A DNA stretch of 64,000 nt from Parasponia andersonii (lineage: Eukaryota > Streptophyta > Magnoliopsida > Rosales > Cannabaceae), in NCBI GenBank assembly GCA_002914805.1, contig JXTB01000019.1:230645-294644 (forward strand), given 5' to 3'. Each line of letters begins with the position of its first letter. The first letter of the stretch is position 1. Positions 9,937 to 22,334 of the stretch are shown one piece after another. The notes under the pieces are model-generated. The model was not told the origin of the DNA. It ran no database searches and saw only the letters and a list, made by a program, of their open reading frames with translations. Both the position numbers and the translations under genes were made by a program.

Positions 9937-12900
9937 ATGTCAGTTGATAAGAGTCGGATACATTTGAGGAATCGCTTTTCCAAGGAATATTGGACTGGTG
10001 CAATGACATTTCTTGATAGGGCAAAAAGTTTTGTGAATGATTAAGGCAAAATTCATTGTCCATGTAAAGAATGTCGCAATGTGTTGTATAAGATACTTGA
10101 TGTGGTGAAGACGCATATAATAACTCATGAATTCAATATAGAATATACCACTTGGACATTTCAAGGAGAAGTCGAAGATATAGTCATTTCGCAAAATGAC
10201 CTACATTAAGGTAATGGTGTAGTAGATGAGATGGTAAATGTCATAAATGACTTCATAGTTCCATGTACTTATGATCATGTTCATACGGACATGAACGTAG
10301 ATGAAGACATTGCAATGTCGTCTTCTATATCTGCAAAACAGTATAATGATTTGTTCTCTGAGGTTGAGTCAGAATTATATCCTGAGTGCACACATTTCTC
10401 GACGTTAAATTTATTGGCCAAACCTATGCATTTGAAAGTAATGCATAAGTAGAGTAATAAATCATTTTGATAGCCTACTGAAATTGTTGAAAGAGGCATT
10501 TCCAATACAGTACAAGCTACTGAGGTCACATTACGAAGCGAAAAAATGGATGTCTATGTTGGGATTAGGGTACGATGTTTACAAATATGATTGTATTTTA
10601 TTTTGGAAAGAAAATACAAATAAAGAAAATTGTCCTATATGTGGGGTGAGCTGTTGTGTCAGATAAAAATGCAAAGGGCAAGAAAGTACTTCATAAAGTA
10701 TTACGATATTTTCCATTGACACTGTGATTAAAGTGATTGTACAAGTCGAGGCACACTATAGTAAGTATGAGGTAGCATTGTTTAGGTCGTTCTAATGAGG
10801 AAAGGGTATTAAGACATCTAGTTGATGGAGAAGCATGGAAAGAGTTTGATTGCAGATATCCTAAATTTGCCAAATAACTAAGGAACGTATAATTGGGATT
10901 GGCAGCAGATAGTTTCAATCCATTTGGCAACATGAGTTTGTCTTATAGTGTGTGGCCAGTGATATTGACGACTTATAACTTGTCACTGTGGCTATACATA
11001 AAGGAGTGTTATTTCATGATGTCATTATTAATTCCTGGTTCTCAATCACTAGGAAGAGATATAGATATTTTTTTGAGACCGTTGATTGAGGAGTTAAAAC
11101 AATTATGGGTTATCGGGTTAGATGCTCGAGATGCTGCTAGTAATAACACATTCAAAATACGAGTTACACTTTTGTGGACTGTTAATAATTTTCCAGCCCG
11201 TAGTAGTTTATCTAGTTAGAGTGGTCAAGATTATAAAGCTTGTCAAATCTCTAATAAAGAAACTCCATTATTGAGATTGAAGACCAAAACTTATTATGCG
11301 GGTCACAAGCGTTTCCTACTGACTAATCATTCATGAGAAGAAGTAAAAAATTTGATGAGAAACTGGAGAAAAGAAACTCACCTTGGCATTTTTGTAATGA
11401 AGATATTTTAGAACAACTGAGACCGTTGCCATATATATTACCGGGTAAACATCCAAGTTATAGAAGGGTTAAGAGAAAACGTGACAAAGACAAACTAAAT
11501 TGGAGAAAGAAAAATATCTTTTATGAGCTAGATTATTGGTCGTTATTATCTTTGAGACACAATCTCGATGTTATGTATATTGAGAAAAATATGTGTGATA
11601 GTGCTCTTGGCACAATGTTAGAAATTGAAGGTAAATCAAAAGACACGATTAATGCACGACGTGATTTAGCTGATATGAACATAAGACAAGAGTTGCATCC
11701 GGATGAATCAGAAAATAAGTTAATTAAACCTCACGCACAATACACTCTCATTGTAGATAAATGATGTAAATTTTGTCAATTTATTAAGTTGCTTAAGTTT
11801 CCTGATAACTTTGCAAATAACTTACAGAGGAATGTAGCTAATACTAACTCAAAAATAATTGGCCTAAAGTCGCATGATTATCATGTTATTATGCAGCGTT
11901 TGTTGGCTCCTTGCATAAAAGCTTTTTATAAATAAGGAAATATCGTCGACAATTATTAAACTCTATAATTTTTTCCAACAAATATGTGCTAAGGGTCTGA
12001 ATAAGAAAGACTTGGAGAATTCTGAAGATGTCATAGTTCTTATTCTTTACAAGCTTCAACGGATATTTCCCCCTGCAAATTTTGATATTATGGTTCAATT
12101 AGTGATGCATTTTCCAGAAGAAGTGTTGCTTGGAGGACTTGTTCACTTCAGATGGATGTATCCGTATGAGAGATATAAAAAGAAGTTGAAGGACTATGTT
12201 AAAAATCGAGCACATCCTAAAGGATCTATTGCTAAAGGTTATATTGTTGATAAAGCATTAATATTTTGTTCAATGTATTTCTTAGAATTAAGACAAAATT
12301 TAATCATCCTGATAGGAAGAAAGATGCTATTGACACAAGCCTGAAAAAAAAATACTTGAGTGTGTTCCAATCCCAATGTCGTCCTATTGAAAAAAAAAAA
12401 GACTTATGTGTCACTTGATACACATCTTCGGAAGAAAGCTGAATGGTACATATTAAATAATTGCTCTGAGATCCAGAAGTATTTGGAGTAAGCCCCAACA
12501 ACTAATAAAATTTTAAAACATTATGATTATATAGTATTATATTTAACTTTCACATTTTTTTTATAATATAATGAATACATGAGAGAGCTCCAACAAAAAA
12601 GTGGGCAAAACCCAGATGAAATACAAAGACAATAGTTTCTAACTTAGTTTTATATGAAGGTATATTTTGTATAATTCTAACCTTTGCATATAACAATTAT
12701 TTTCAGTATTGTCTAATTTACATTTTAATTGAATTAACATATATATCAATTATGTCAAAATGGATCTCCTGAAGTAACTGATGAGTTGTACTTATTGGCA
12801 TCTAGATCACATTCCTATGTCTCATTTTATTCTGCATGTAGTGTATATGGACTTCGATTTGTAACTCACATAAGGAATTCTTAACAATTGATTCAAAATA

Positions 12901-13569
12901 GTGGTATATCTGTCCCTAGAACTAACGAGATTACGTTTTACAGTCATTTAAAAGAAATTCAAGAGTTCAATTATATGGACACATATTCTGTTATCTTATT
13001 CAAATACAAATAGTTTGATACCAATCTTAAAAAGAAGAAAATAAAAGTAAAAAAAAAAACATAACAAGTATAGCTATCAATAAAAAGAAGAAAATAAAAG
13101 TAAAAAAAAAAACATAACAAGTATAGCTATCAATTCTAAGTAGTATAAAGGTGAATCATATATACTTGCTTCTGAAGTTAAGCAAGTCTTTTATATTGAT
13201 GATTTGTTGAATGATCCGAACTAGAGAATTATAGGAGATTTAAGTCATCGAAGTGGATAGAATATTCAAAATAATGATATTGAGCCAGTTGTTTTGCAAG
13301 ATCATAACTCCTCAAACTTTGTCCTAATGGTTGAACTTTGCGAGCTAGAGTCTATTAGTTATATTCGTGGGAGTCAAAATGGATATGTTCAAAATTCCAG
13401 TGATGTTATTTATAATGTGGAAGAAGATGATTTTATTGATGATAATAAACTTGACCATAATGACACAATGAATGATTATATAGAATACAAAGAAGAATTA
13501 GAGGTGGACGATGATGATAAAACTGATCAAGATCAAGATGAAGATTTTATTGATAGCAATGATGATTAA
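9937..13569 (+). pseudogene. TNP2-type CACTA transposase, broken
   Basis: The start at 9,937 opens an N-terminal transposase-associated zinc-finger region (HCPCKECRNVLY at about 10,050). It already contains a stop at about 10,030. Continuing in changing frames are the CPICG knuckle (about 10,640), the core block with SFNPFGNMS, WPVILTTYNLSLW and LIPG (10,893-11,219), and YELDYWSLLSLRHNLDVM with IEKNMCDSALGTML (11,516-11,620). Then comes the DUF4218-like block LYKLQRIFPPANFDIMV, FRWMYPYERYKKKLKDYV (12,012-12,280). The C-terminal part (YILASEVKQVFYIDD region, about 13,155) ends in an acidic tail at 13,420-13,569. Domain order is that of the family. Many stops and frameshifts make it non-functional. 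A 53-base tandem duplication interrupts it at 13,028. Confidence 0.9.
13028..13133 (+). repeat. 53-base exact tandem duplication
   Basis: Two identical 53-base units (13,028-13,080 and 13,081-13,133), each AAAGAAGAAAATAAAAG-rich and ending TAGCTATCAA. It lies inside the transposase remnant. The two copies look identical, so the duplication is more recent than most of the decay around it. Confidence 0.95.
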
Positions 13570-13699
13570 TATGAAAATGTCATTAATTATATATTTTATG
13601 ATAATATTTGTTATATTGTTAATAAAATATATTTTTTATGAACATCGTTTCTATATGTATCATATCATATTTATATTATTCATGAATATTATTTAGTTA

Positions 13700-14666
13700 T
13701 GGCTACTATTAGGCCTACATATCATAGAGGAGATGCAGGTGAAGACCGCCCATAAGACTCATGTAGGATTCCTGCCCTATGTCAATCAGGTACAAAAATA
13801 TTTTTACTTTGTCTAAGTAATAAATAAAAATATATATTTATCGTTCATTTCATTTGATTGATTGTTAATATTTTTTTCGATCCTTTGTAGTGCCGATCGG
13901 TAAGAGGAAATGTTCAAAGAATAGATCTTTGAACTTGCAGGAGAAGCTCAATTCCTTAGAGCCAGGTCAACGACTCCCGATCTCATTTGACAAGGCGAGA
14001 GCTATATGAAGAGTTGTTAAAGAAAACTAAAAGTATTTTTCCCACCTTATTGGGGTGTTCGTCAAGAAGAATACAGAATTTTTTCACAAGAGTTGGGTAA
14101 AAGTTCCTGTTGAATAGAAGGCGAAAATAGAGTCTGGTTTCAAGGTAAGAATTTTTTATTTATTATTATATCATTATAATTTATTAAAATTATTTTTGTT
14201 AAATACTTTGCTTTTTAATTGCAAAAGTACTTCCAGTATAAAGATAAAGATATTAGCACTGACGAGTTGTCTTAGGTATCCCAAGGCATTGACCGCACTA
14301 CTCAAGACATCTATAAAAACTAGAAGAATGAGCTTAGTGAATACTTCAAGCTCAATGGCAGGGGTGAGAACAATCTTGACCTTCCCTGTACTCGTCGTTT
14401 TGTTCCTTCCGATATGACTTAGGAGGTTTGAAACAAGTGCTTGGATTATTTCAGCTCTGAGGAGTTAAAGGTTAGCATTTCATTTAATTACTCTTTTACT
14501 TCATTAATTTTGTAACTATTATATTATTAACTAATGACTTCAAAATGACAGGCTATATCTAAGAGGAATGCTGGTAATAGGGGACAGATAAAGTATGTCA
14601 GTAGGCAGGGGCCTAAATCCACTATCGCTAGTATATATGATATGGTAATCTTCTTACAACTTGTTT

Positions 14667-14725
<59 letters not shown>

Positions 14726-15480
14726 ACTTTTTTATGTACTTATCTATTTCAATGTACATGGAATCCTGAGACGGGAGAGATGCAATCGATCGCAGAGAAC
14801 TACTGACAGAGTTATATGGATCCTATGACTGGCATGTGGCCTTCTGAGGAGGTTAAGTAGAATTATGTGAGTAACTTATAAATCATTTTTATTCATTGAT
14901 TGTCTACTAATTTTATTTTTTTACTAACTTTTTTCGTACTATTTTTAGCATAAGATGATTAAGATTTGTACAACTCAGTTGTAGTCTCATACATCTTCAT
15001 TTGCCTCTAGTTCTTTGACATAGTCTGCAGCACCTCATACTAATGAGACATTGAATGCTGACAATGTACTTAGTGTTAAGAGAAGGTATAGGAGAAGAGT
15101 TAGTCTAAAGCTTAAGGGAGTTGTTAGCACTTCTTCTATAGCAACTTCTCCACCATGGGATCCTCATGTGCCTGACTCTGAGTTGCAAGACTTTTTCAGC
15201 TAGACACAGAGTTATTTAGTTACTGCTTATCAGTATGAAGTAGTTTTCCTACAGCATGACGTAGAGAGGTAATACTTCAACGAACAACCGCATTACATGT
15301 CTGGCGCATTGGCGAGATTGGTTCCAAGATTGCATATGTCCATTCAACCGCCTGCTGCACCTGATATTCTACTGATGTCTCTACCACCTACATTGCCTTC
15401 GAGATTCTGATCTAAACCTCCTCCCTCGACTTTCGACACTTAAGACAACATAGAGCAGGATGAGACTGACTTGGATAGCT
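13700..15480 (+). pseudogene. Second CACTA gene (TNPA-like, Transposase_24-type), broken
   Basis: Fragments are spread over several exon-like blocks between AT-rich introns. One is a block around 13,890-14,130 (VPIGKRKCSKNRSLN). Another, at about 14,225-14,470, is followed by RNAGNRGQIKYVSRQGPKS at about 14,560 and a block with NPETGEM at about 14,765. The order resembles the plant En/Spm accessory protein family, whose usual sequence has KNRAKQKY-type and NPETGE-type motifs. A Ser/Pro-rich tail with stops follows to about 15,480. Several in-frame stops are present. The assignment rests on the two motifs and on position downstream of the transposase. Confidence 0.65.
14669..14720. repeat. (TA)n microsatellite
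   Basis: About 50 bases of TA repeat in an intron-like gap of the second CACTA gene. Confidence 0.95.
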
Positions 15481-15699
15481 AACTAGCTAGCTAAATAGTT
15501 TAATCTTTTTTTTGTTGAATACTTTTATTAAATTTTTGTTTTATGTGTATTTTTTGTTATGGAGTTGTTTTAAATTTTATTTTAAATTAAAACTTTGATT
15601 TATATTTTATGTTTCAAATACTTTCAATTTATTTATATTTTTTATTTTTTTATAATTTTATTTCTAATTTTAATATCTTAATTATTTAAAAAAAATTTA

Positions 15700-15994
15700 A
15701 AAATCTATAGTGACGACACTATTGGTTGTCACTATAACTTTCTGAATTTAGTTACAAAAATAAAAAATAAAACTTCTAATGTTGTCGCTATTGATCGTTG
15801 ATATAATTTTTTGAATTTAAATAGTGATGACTAATGTCGTCGCTATAAATATATTTAATATATATATTTTACAAAAATATATCTATAACAACGACATATG
15901 TAGTTGCTATAGTGGTAACGACGGTCACTATTGTCGTCTTTTAGCTATCATTTGGTGGCATTTTACAACGACATCGTCGTCGCTATAGCAGACT
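15700..15994. repeat. CACTA right subterminal repeats, first part
   Basis: Repeated ATAGTGACGACA / TGTCGTCGCTATA motifs in both orientations, matching the left end of the element. The array is cut by the retroelement at about 16,000 and resumes at 23,850-23,950. Confidence 0.8.
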
Positions 15995-15999
15995 ATTCA

Positions 16000-17539
16000 T
16001 ATTGAGAAATTGAGGGTTCAATCTTACTCATTCTTATTTTGAAGAAAACAAACATTTGATTTAGTGCTAATGATTTACCTTGAATATATAGTGAAATAGC
16101 TTTAAAAGTTCTAACTCAAGTTAAACAAGGAATCAAACTTGAAAATGGATGGAAAAGAGCTTGAAAACAAAGATCAAGAATACAAGACTTGGACTAGCAA
16201 GAGGTTAAATACTTAGTTCTTATACTTGAATACTTGTTTACACATAATATGATCTTAATGGCTTAAATTTTTCATCAAATTGGAAATTTTCAAAACAAAA
16301 TTGTCAAACCTATTTATCTCCAATTAAAATATGAAATCTATTTTACACAAACTTTTAAACTAATTTATGAATTTCTATAGTTCCTATATTACATAATAAA
16401 TTAATTTATAAAATCACATTTTGAAAATAATTGAAAAAGACTTGAAATAAAATTCAGATTTTGCTCTCGGATAGATTCGGCAGACCGGCCTTCAGAATCG
16501 ATCTACCAATTCCTCTTACATATTTTTCAACAATTTTTAGATTCGACTGTTAGAAACACACTTTCAATAGCTAGTATTTTCGATCGACCGAAATATACTT
16601 TCGGTTTATCAAAAATGACAGAATTTTTGTCAAATGGTTATAAACGACTAGTTTTCATTCAAGTCTATAAATAGAAGCTTTTCTAGTACTTGAAACAACC
16701 CTTTGAACATTCTTATGTTACTATTATCATATCTTCAAGTTATTCAAATCAATTTTTGTGATTCAAATCTACTTTTTTTCACAAAAATCAATTGAGCCAA
16801 ACTAGATCATATCTTATGTTCTCATTTATTTTCTCTAAGCTTAGCTTGTATCAAATATTTTTATTTGATAGAGATTTTAGTTAAGTGCTCCATCAAACAA
16901 CAACTAAATTATATTTATGAGGTGAGGTCACTACCAGAGTCAAATAATCCATTTTAGGTGAGGTTGTCACCAGAGTCTTAATAACCCGAGCGTAGGTGAG
17001 GTTATCACTGGAGTCTAAACAACCCGTGAGTTAGTGAGATTAAAACCATTGTCTAAACAATCTGTATAGGTGAGAATTGGCATCGGAGTCAAAATAATCC
17101 AAATTAGGCGTGATAAAGCCAGAGTCATGACTGTTGTAAAGGCTAAGGTGTACCTATGAAGAATTCACTCGGTTTGTAAAAGGGTCAATCAAGCTCACAA
17201 TCTTGATCCGAATAATGGAAAGCTCAAAGCAAGTTGCCAAGGGTCGGGAACGTAGTCAAACCGTCGAATTTGTCGAATCTTGTAAAAACCGAGTTTGTAT
17301 TTTCTTTATCCCTATACTCTTTAATTTAATGTAAACTATTTGATTGTGTGTTTGATATTTATTTTGCTTAATTGCCTTGATATTATTATTATTATCTGTT
17401 TTGTATTATTGTTGATTTATCTTCAAAGTTCAAAATAGTGGTCTATGGTTTTAAATAGTTAAAAAGTTTGTTAAAATTTTTTAAAACCCAATTCACGCTC
17501 CCTCTTAGGTTGTCAATCTTAGACAAACAATAGCTAACA
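16000..17539 (+). repeat. Left LTR of the nested copia element
   Basis: About 1.54 kb. Over its first 125 bases roughly one base in ten differs from the right LTR, so the insertion is old. It contains an internal array of about 38-base units at 16,918-17,120. Confidence 0.9.
16918..17120 (+). repeat. Tandem array of ~38-base units inside the LTR
   Basis: Five to six imperfect units of the form AGGTGAGGTTGTCACC-AGAGTC-AAACAACCC. The same array recurs in the right LTR (about 23,238-23,405) and, inverted, in the solo LTR (about 33,290-33,510), so it is a property of the family. Confidence 0.85.
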
Positions 17540-17541
17540 AT

Positions 17542-17553
17542 TGGTATCAAAGC
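17542..17553 (+). promoter_or_regulatory. Primer-binding site
   Basis: TGGTATCAAAGC, one change from the usual TGGTATCAGAGC complementary to initiator tRNA-Met. It sits two bases after the left LTR, as expected. Confidence 0.85.
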
Positions 17554-17684
17554 TTGGTACTCAAATTTAAAGGATTTAACCATCTTGAGATAGCATACGT
17601 AAAAAATTTTCAAAATCTTTCAAATGATAGGTTATCAACTAGACCATCATTTTTCAATAGAATCGATTTTAATTATTAGAGAAG

Positions 17685-18569
17685 ATGCATACATATCTAC
17701 ACTCTTTAGATTTTGATTTATGGCATAATTTCACTAAAAGTCCATTTATTTTTAAGAAAAATGTTGGTGATAAGTTTATTGATAAAGAAATTGATGAATA
17801 TGATATAAATGTTAAAATTGCTTTTTCTGAGAATGGTAGAGCTATGCATATTTTGATTTGTGGTATGGATAGATATATATTCAATAATGTTGAAAAAGTC
17901 ACAAATGATTATAAAATGTAGAATATGCTTGAAGTTTCATACCAAGGCACAAATTCTATGAAAGAGATCAAAATCAATATTCTTACTCACCAATATAAAT
18001 TATTCAAGATGCATAAAGACGAGATCATTATACAAATATTTTCTAGATTCCCTACTATTATTAACTTTCTCAATGTTCTTGGAAAATCATTTTCTAATAT
18101 AGATTCGGTGAACAAAGTGCTTAGGAGTCTTCCTAAAACATATAAAAGCAAAGTGTTGGCAATTCAAGAAGTAAAGGACCTCACCAAATTTCCTCTAGAA
18201 GAACTCATGAGTTCACTTATGATACATGAGAGCTTGATGAAAAAAAGCAATGAAGGAGATTAAGAAGACAGCATGTGCTTCATGGCTATCAATGTTGAGG
18301 TAAACTCTCTTGAACTCAATAATAGCTTACTTGATGATTTAAATGATAGTAATGACTATGATTTATCTCATAAGGATTTATTAAATGATTTCAATAATTT
18401 GCATAGAAATTATGAAAAACTTATTTTGAAAAATAATACTCTCAAGAATAAATTATCTCTCTTATCGAAAGAACTTGAGAACTTTTCAAAAGAAAAGGAA
18501 GTTATATCGACTTGTAATATATGTGCATCTTTGAAAAATGAAAATACTTCCTTAAAAAAAAAGTTTTAG
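17685..18569 (+). pseudogene. Copia (SIRE-type) gag, broken
   Basis: Three consecutive open segments carry a capsid-type sequence. 17,685-17,921 has KIAFSENGRAMHILICGM. 17,925-18,263 has LEVSYQGTNSMKEIKINILT, LFKMHKDEII, LRSLPKTYKSKVLAIQEVKD and PLEELMSSLM. 18,273-18,569 has a coiled-coil-like stretch rich in Asn, Leu and Lys. The motif order matches the UBN2-type gag region of SIRE-lineage copia elements. Single stops separate the segments (TAG at 17,919, TAA at about 18,261). Past 18,600 only weak pol-like traces remain. Confidence 0.85.
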
Positions 18570-21500
18570 ATTTAACCAACATCATCCATAAATTCACCAA
18601 TGGAAAGAATAATTTTGATTTAATGCTTGGTATACAAAGATATGGTTTTGACAAAGGAGGTATAGGATACAAACCCTTTATAAACAAAATTATCTCAAAA
18701 ATTATTTTGTCAAATCAACATCTTATAGTGACTCAAAATATGTATGTACTTATTGTAACTAAGATAGATATACAAGTTTTTCTTGCTCTATTAAGAAAAA
18801 TGCATATTTTGGTATCAAACAAGAATAGGTACCAAAGAATTCAAAGACTAACCCCCAAGGACCCAAAGTTAAATGGGTACCAAAAATCCAAATTTGAATC
18901 TCTGTTACAAGTACAAGCAAGAAAGTAGTTGCTCCAAATACTTGACCGATGACTTCACTAAGCTTTAAATTTTTACTTAGAAATGATTGTGGATATTTCA
19001 TTTTTGGAGGCAACATGAAAAGCAAGATCATTGGCATAAATAATATCGATAACAATTCTTTGCTCATCTTTGAGAATGTCTTGCTAGAAATATAATATAC
19101 TTAATTTTTATCAACTATGTTATTAAAGTTATTAAGTTTGTCTCTTACTCTTTCAAATGTTCAATTCAAAATTTTGAACAAATGAGATTATATCTTTTGA
19201 TTAAAACAAAATTATTTTTATCATTGTTAAAATATTTTCAAGTCAAGATAAATTTGATTTTGTTTCAAAAGAAAATATTTGTTGATTATGGCATAGAAAA
19301 TTTAGACATGTTAATATAGGTACAATTTAAAAAAATTTACTAAAGGAATCTTGTTATGGCTTATCTAGTCTAATTTTTGGAAATAACAAGATTTATAAAA
19401 CATGTCATTTTGGAAATCAAGTTAATTATTTTTGAAAAATATTGTACTTTTGAGTTAGTTGATAATTTTTCAAAAAGATTTACATGATTTTTTTTATTGG
19501 TTTCAAAATGGCCTTGAGTATGTCAAATGCAAATATTTTACTAAAATACTTTTTGGCTAAAACTGTCAACACTATTTGTTATATTTTAAACCCGATATTG
19601 ATTAAACTTTTTTTGAATAAAAACCATTATGAGTTTTGAAATGATGAAAAACCAAATATTAGTTATTTTAGAGTTTTTGGATACAAACACTTTGTTTTCT
19701 TAAACACCAAAGATAACTATGAAAATTTTGATCCAAAATCTAATGTTAGAACTTTTCCTAGTTACTCTACTACTACTATGACATAAAGAGAGTTTTCCAA
19801 TAAAAAGAACTAAGTAGTAGATGAATCCATGCATGTGATATTTGATGAAACTAGTGACTCCTTCAAGGAGAAAAGTATAGATGATATTGTTGTAAGTATG
19901 GTATTAAGCTTGAATATATTGGAGCTTAACAACAAATCAACATATTATAATTAAGTCCAACCTCAACACAAAGAAGATGAAGAGTTTTTTAGAAGGATAT
20001 AACCTTCATTTTTTCAATCAAGATATGTCTTCTTAAATAGTTTGAGCTTAAGTATTTAAAGTCTATGAAGACATCAAATTAAAAAAATTGGTATAGTTGA
20101 TTATGATGAATTTTATTGAGTTGTTTTATTTGAATATTTGTTTGCTTTACTCAAGCCTTTAAAAATGACTCTATGGTTATCAAATTGATGATTCTTCAAT
20201 GCTTTAGTTGATGATTTAAATGTTTTTCTCTTTTTTCAAACAAAATTTTTTAAAAACATTGATAGACTGAAAACATTTTCAGTCTACCAAAAATATAGCC
20301 TAGAAGTTAAAGATTCACTGCTAGAGTCGGCGGTCTCCCAAAAACATGCAGAATGCCGTGTATTTAAGCAATTTTAGCAGTTTTTGAATTATTTTCCCTC
20401 GTTTCTTCGATTTTATTTGAATTTTTATTTATGAGTTTAGTTTTGATTGACATATTATTTGCTCATATGTGATTTAAATGAATTGCACAATACATATTAC
20501 TTAAACTATTATATTTGTGCAAATACTTTATAAATCTTACATGAAAAACATCATGTCTTAATTGAATTGTTTTATCCATATTAATGATGTATTTGAATTC
20601 GAAATGATACGTTGCTTGAATTCAATGATTATACTCCGTAACTTTGTCATTTTGAATATTTGCACATGATTTCTCATTTAGTTTTCAAGACATGCTTTAT
20701 TATGATTTATCTTTTCTGAACATCTACTTCTTATGGTTGCTTAAATTATGGATCATATATCATGCTTGGATTGGATACTTGTTGCTTATTCATATTTTTA
20801 CTTTGCATTTGTTAATTGGCATCAATCTTATCATTCATGTTTAAGCAACTTTTTGATGATATCAAAAGAAGGAGAATAATGTGTTTTTGATTTAAACTAT
20901 TTCAATTGGTATCAACTTGATCATTTTATATTTGATTTATTGCTTTAATTAGTATCAACTTGGTATAGTTTTTCAAACTATAATCATTATCTATTGGTAT
21001 AGTTTTAATTGGTATCAAACTTGGTTATTCTTTTTCTTCAAATATAATTGGTAATTTTTTTCAAAAATAATTGGTATCTATAATTGATGTCTCTCATATA
21101 TGACTGATCTTTTCTTACTTTAGCTATTGATAATTTGATCATGATTCATGTATTGAGGGGAAGTATATTTATGATTTGCTTGTACTAAATTCGTCATTAT
21201 CATTTTCTATAAATTGTAATATGTTCTCTATAGTTAGATGGAAATGAAAAAAAAAAAAGAAATTATTTCACTATTGTACTTTAATGATTTGAATTTCTCT
21301 TACGCTTTATATTGATTATACTTGAAGAAATATATTTTTAATAAGTGAAATATTAGGATCTAGAGTTGTCATGATCTTGACTTAATAAAACTTCTCTACT
21401 TGGAATATCCTATACTTCTTATATTCTCTCGTATCATATTGTTGTTCAATCTTTTGTTTGATATTGTTATTGTTATTTTGAAGATTGTTCAATTCTTATT

Positions 21501-22320
21501 CCTCCACATGTCCTTATTGTATAACTTGTCATACTATATTTCACATGAGAGAAAATTGTTTGTATATTACTCTTACCTACACATTTATCATAAATTCAAA
21601 CGGAGAGAGTAATATCGTGAACTCATATGGAGAGAAGATGTATGATTTAAATCTTTTCAATTTGTATCTATGAGCATTAAATTAACAAGTAGCACGAGTT
21701 AAAACATTTTTAACAAGTGATATCTATGAGCAAATTTATTCAAAATACGTACCCTTTGTAAATTTAAGAGAGAGTTTTTCAATTCTTTTTATTAAGCATA
21801 TTTTGAGAGGGAGTATTCAAGGTTCGATAAGGACACTTATCTCTATTTATTTCTTATTCCTTACTTCTTTTTAAATATATAAAAGTGTGAAAGAGATTTT
21901 TAAGAACTACTCAGATTTTTTTCTTGAAAATCTTTTCAACCTTATGCTTTTATTAAAAAATATTTTGAAATTATTTCTTTACGAGACATCTAGTTTGAAA
22001 ATTATTTTTATCTTTTTAATGATATCAAAAGAGGGAGAATAATGTTGATTTATAAATATGAGAATAAAACGATTTATTTATGAGTGTGCATATCTTAAAA
22101 GTGAGAAATTTGTTTAGCACGCATTTCTAATTTTCTCATAATATGCTTATGATACTTAATTAAGTTAAAAAATAGAGCAAGTCTCTATTTATTTTCTCAA
22201 AAATATTTTGAGATTGAGCTTAAAATATGGTAAGAATTAAGATAAACTTGTTAAATTTTATGTTTTTATATCCTTATTACATATTTTCTTTTATCTCATA
22301 AATCAATATTTGTCATCATC
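18570..22320 (+). other. Degenerate interior of the nested copia element
   Basis: No long open frame. Weak remnants of the gag-pol linker and protease/integrase-like sequence run to about 19,800. Beyond that the DNA is AT-rich non-coding, including repeated AATTGGTATCAA phrases at about 20,900-21,060. No reverse transcriptase motif was found. Confidence 0.6.
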
Positions 22321-22333
22321 AAAAAAGGGGAGA
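22321..22333 (+). promoter_or_regulatory. Polypurine tract
   Basis: AAAAAAGGGGAGA immediately before the right LTR; the usual plus-strand priming site. Confidence 0.85.
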
Positions 22334-22334
22334 T

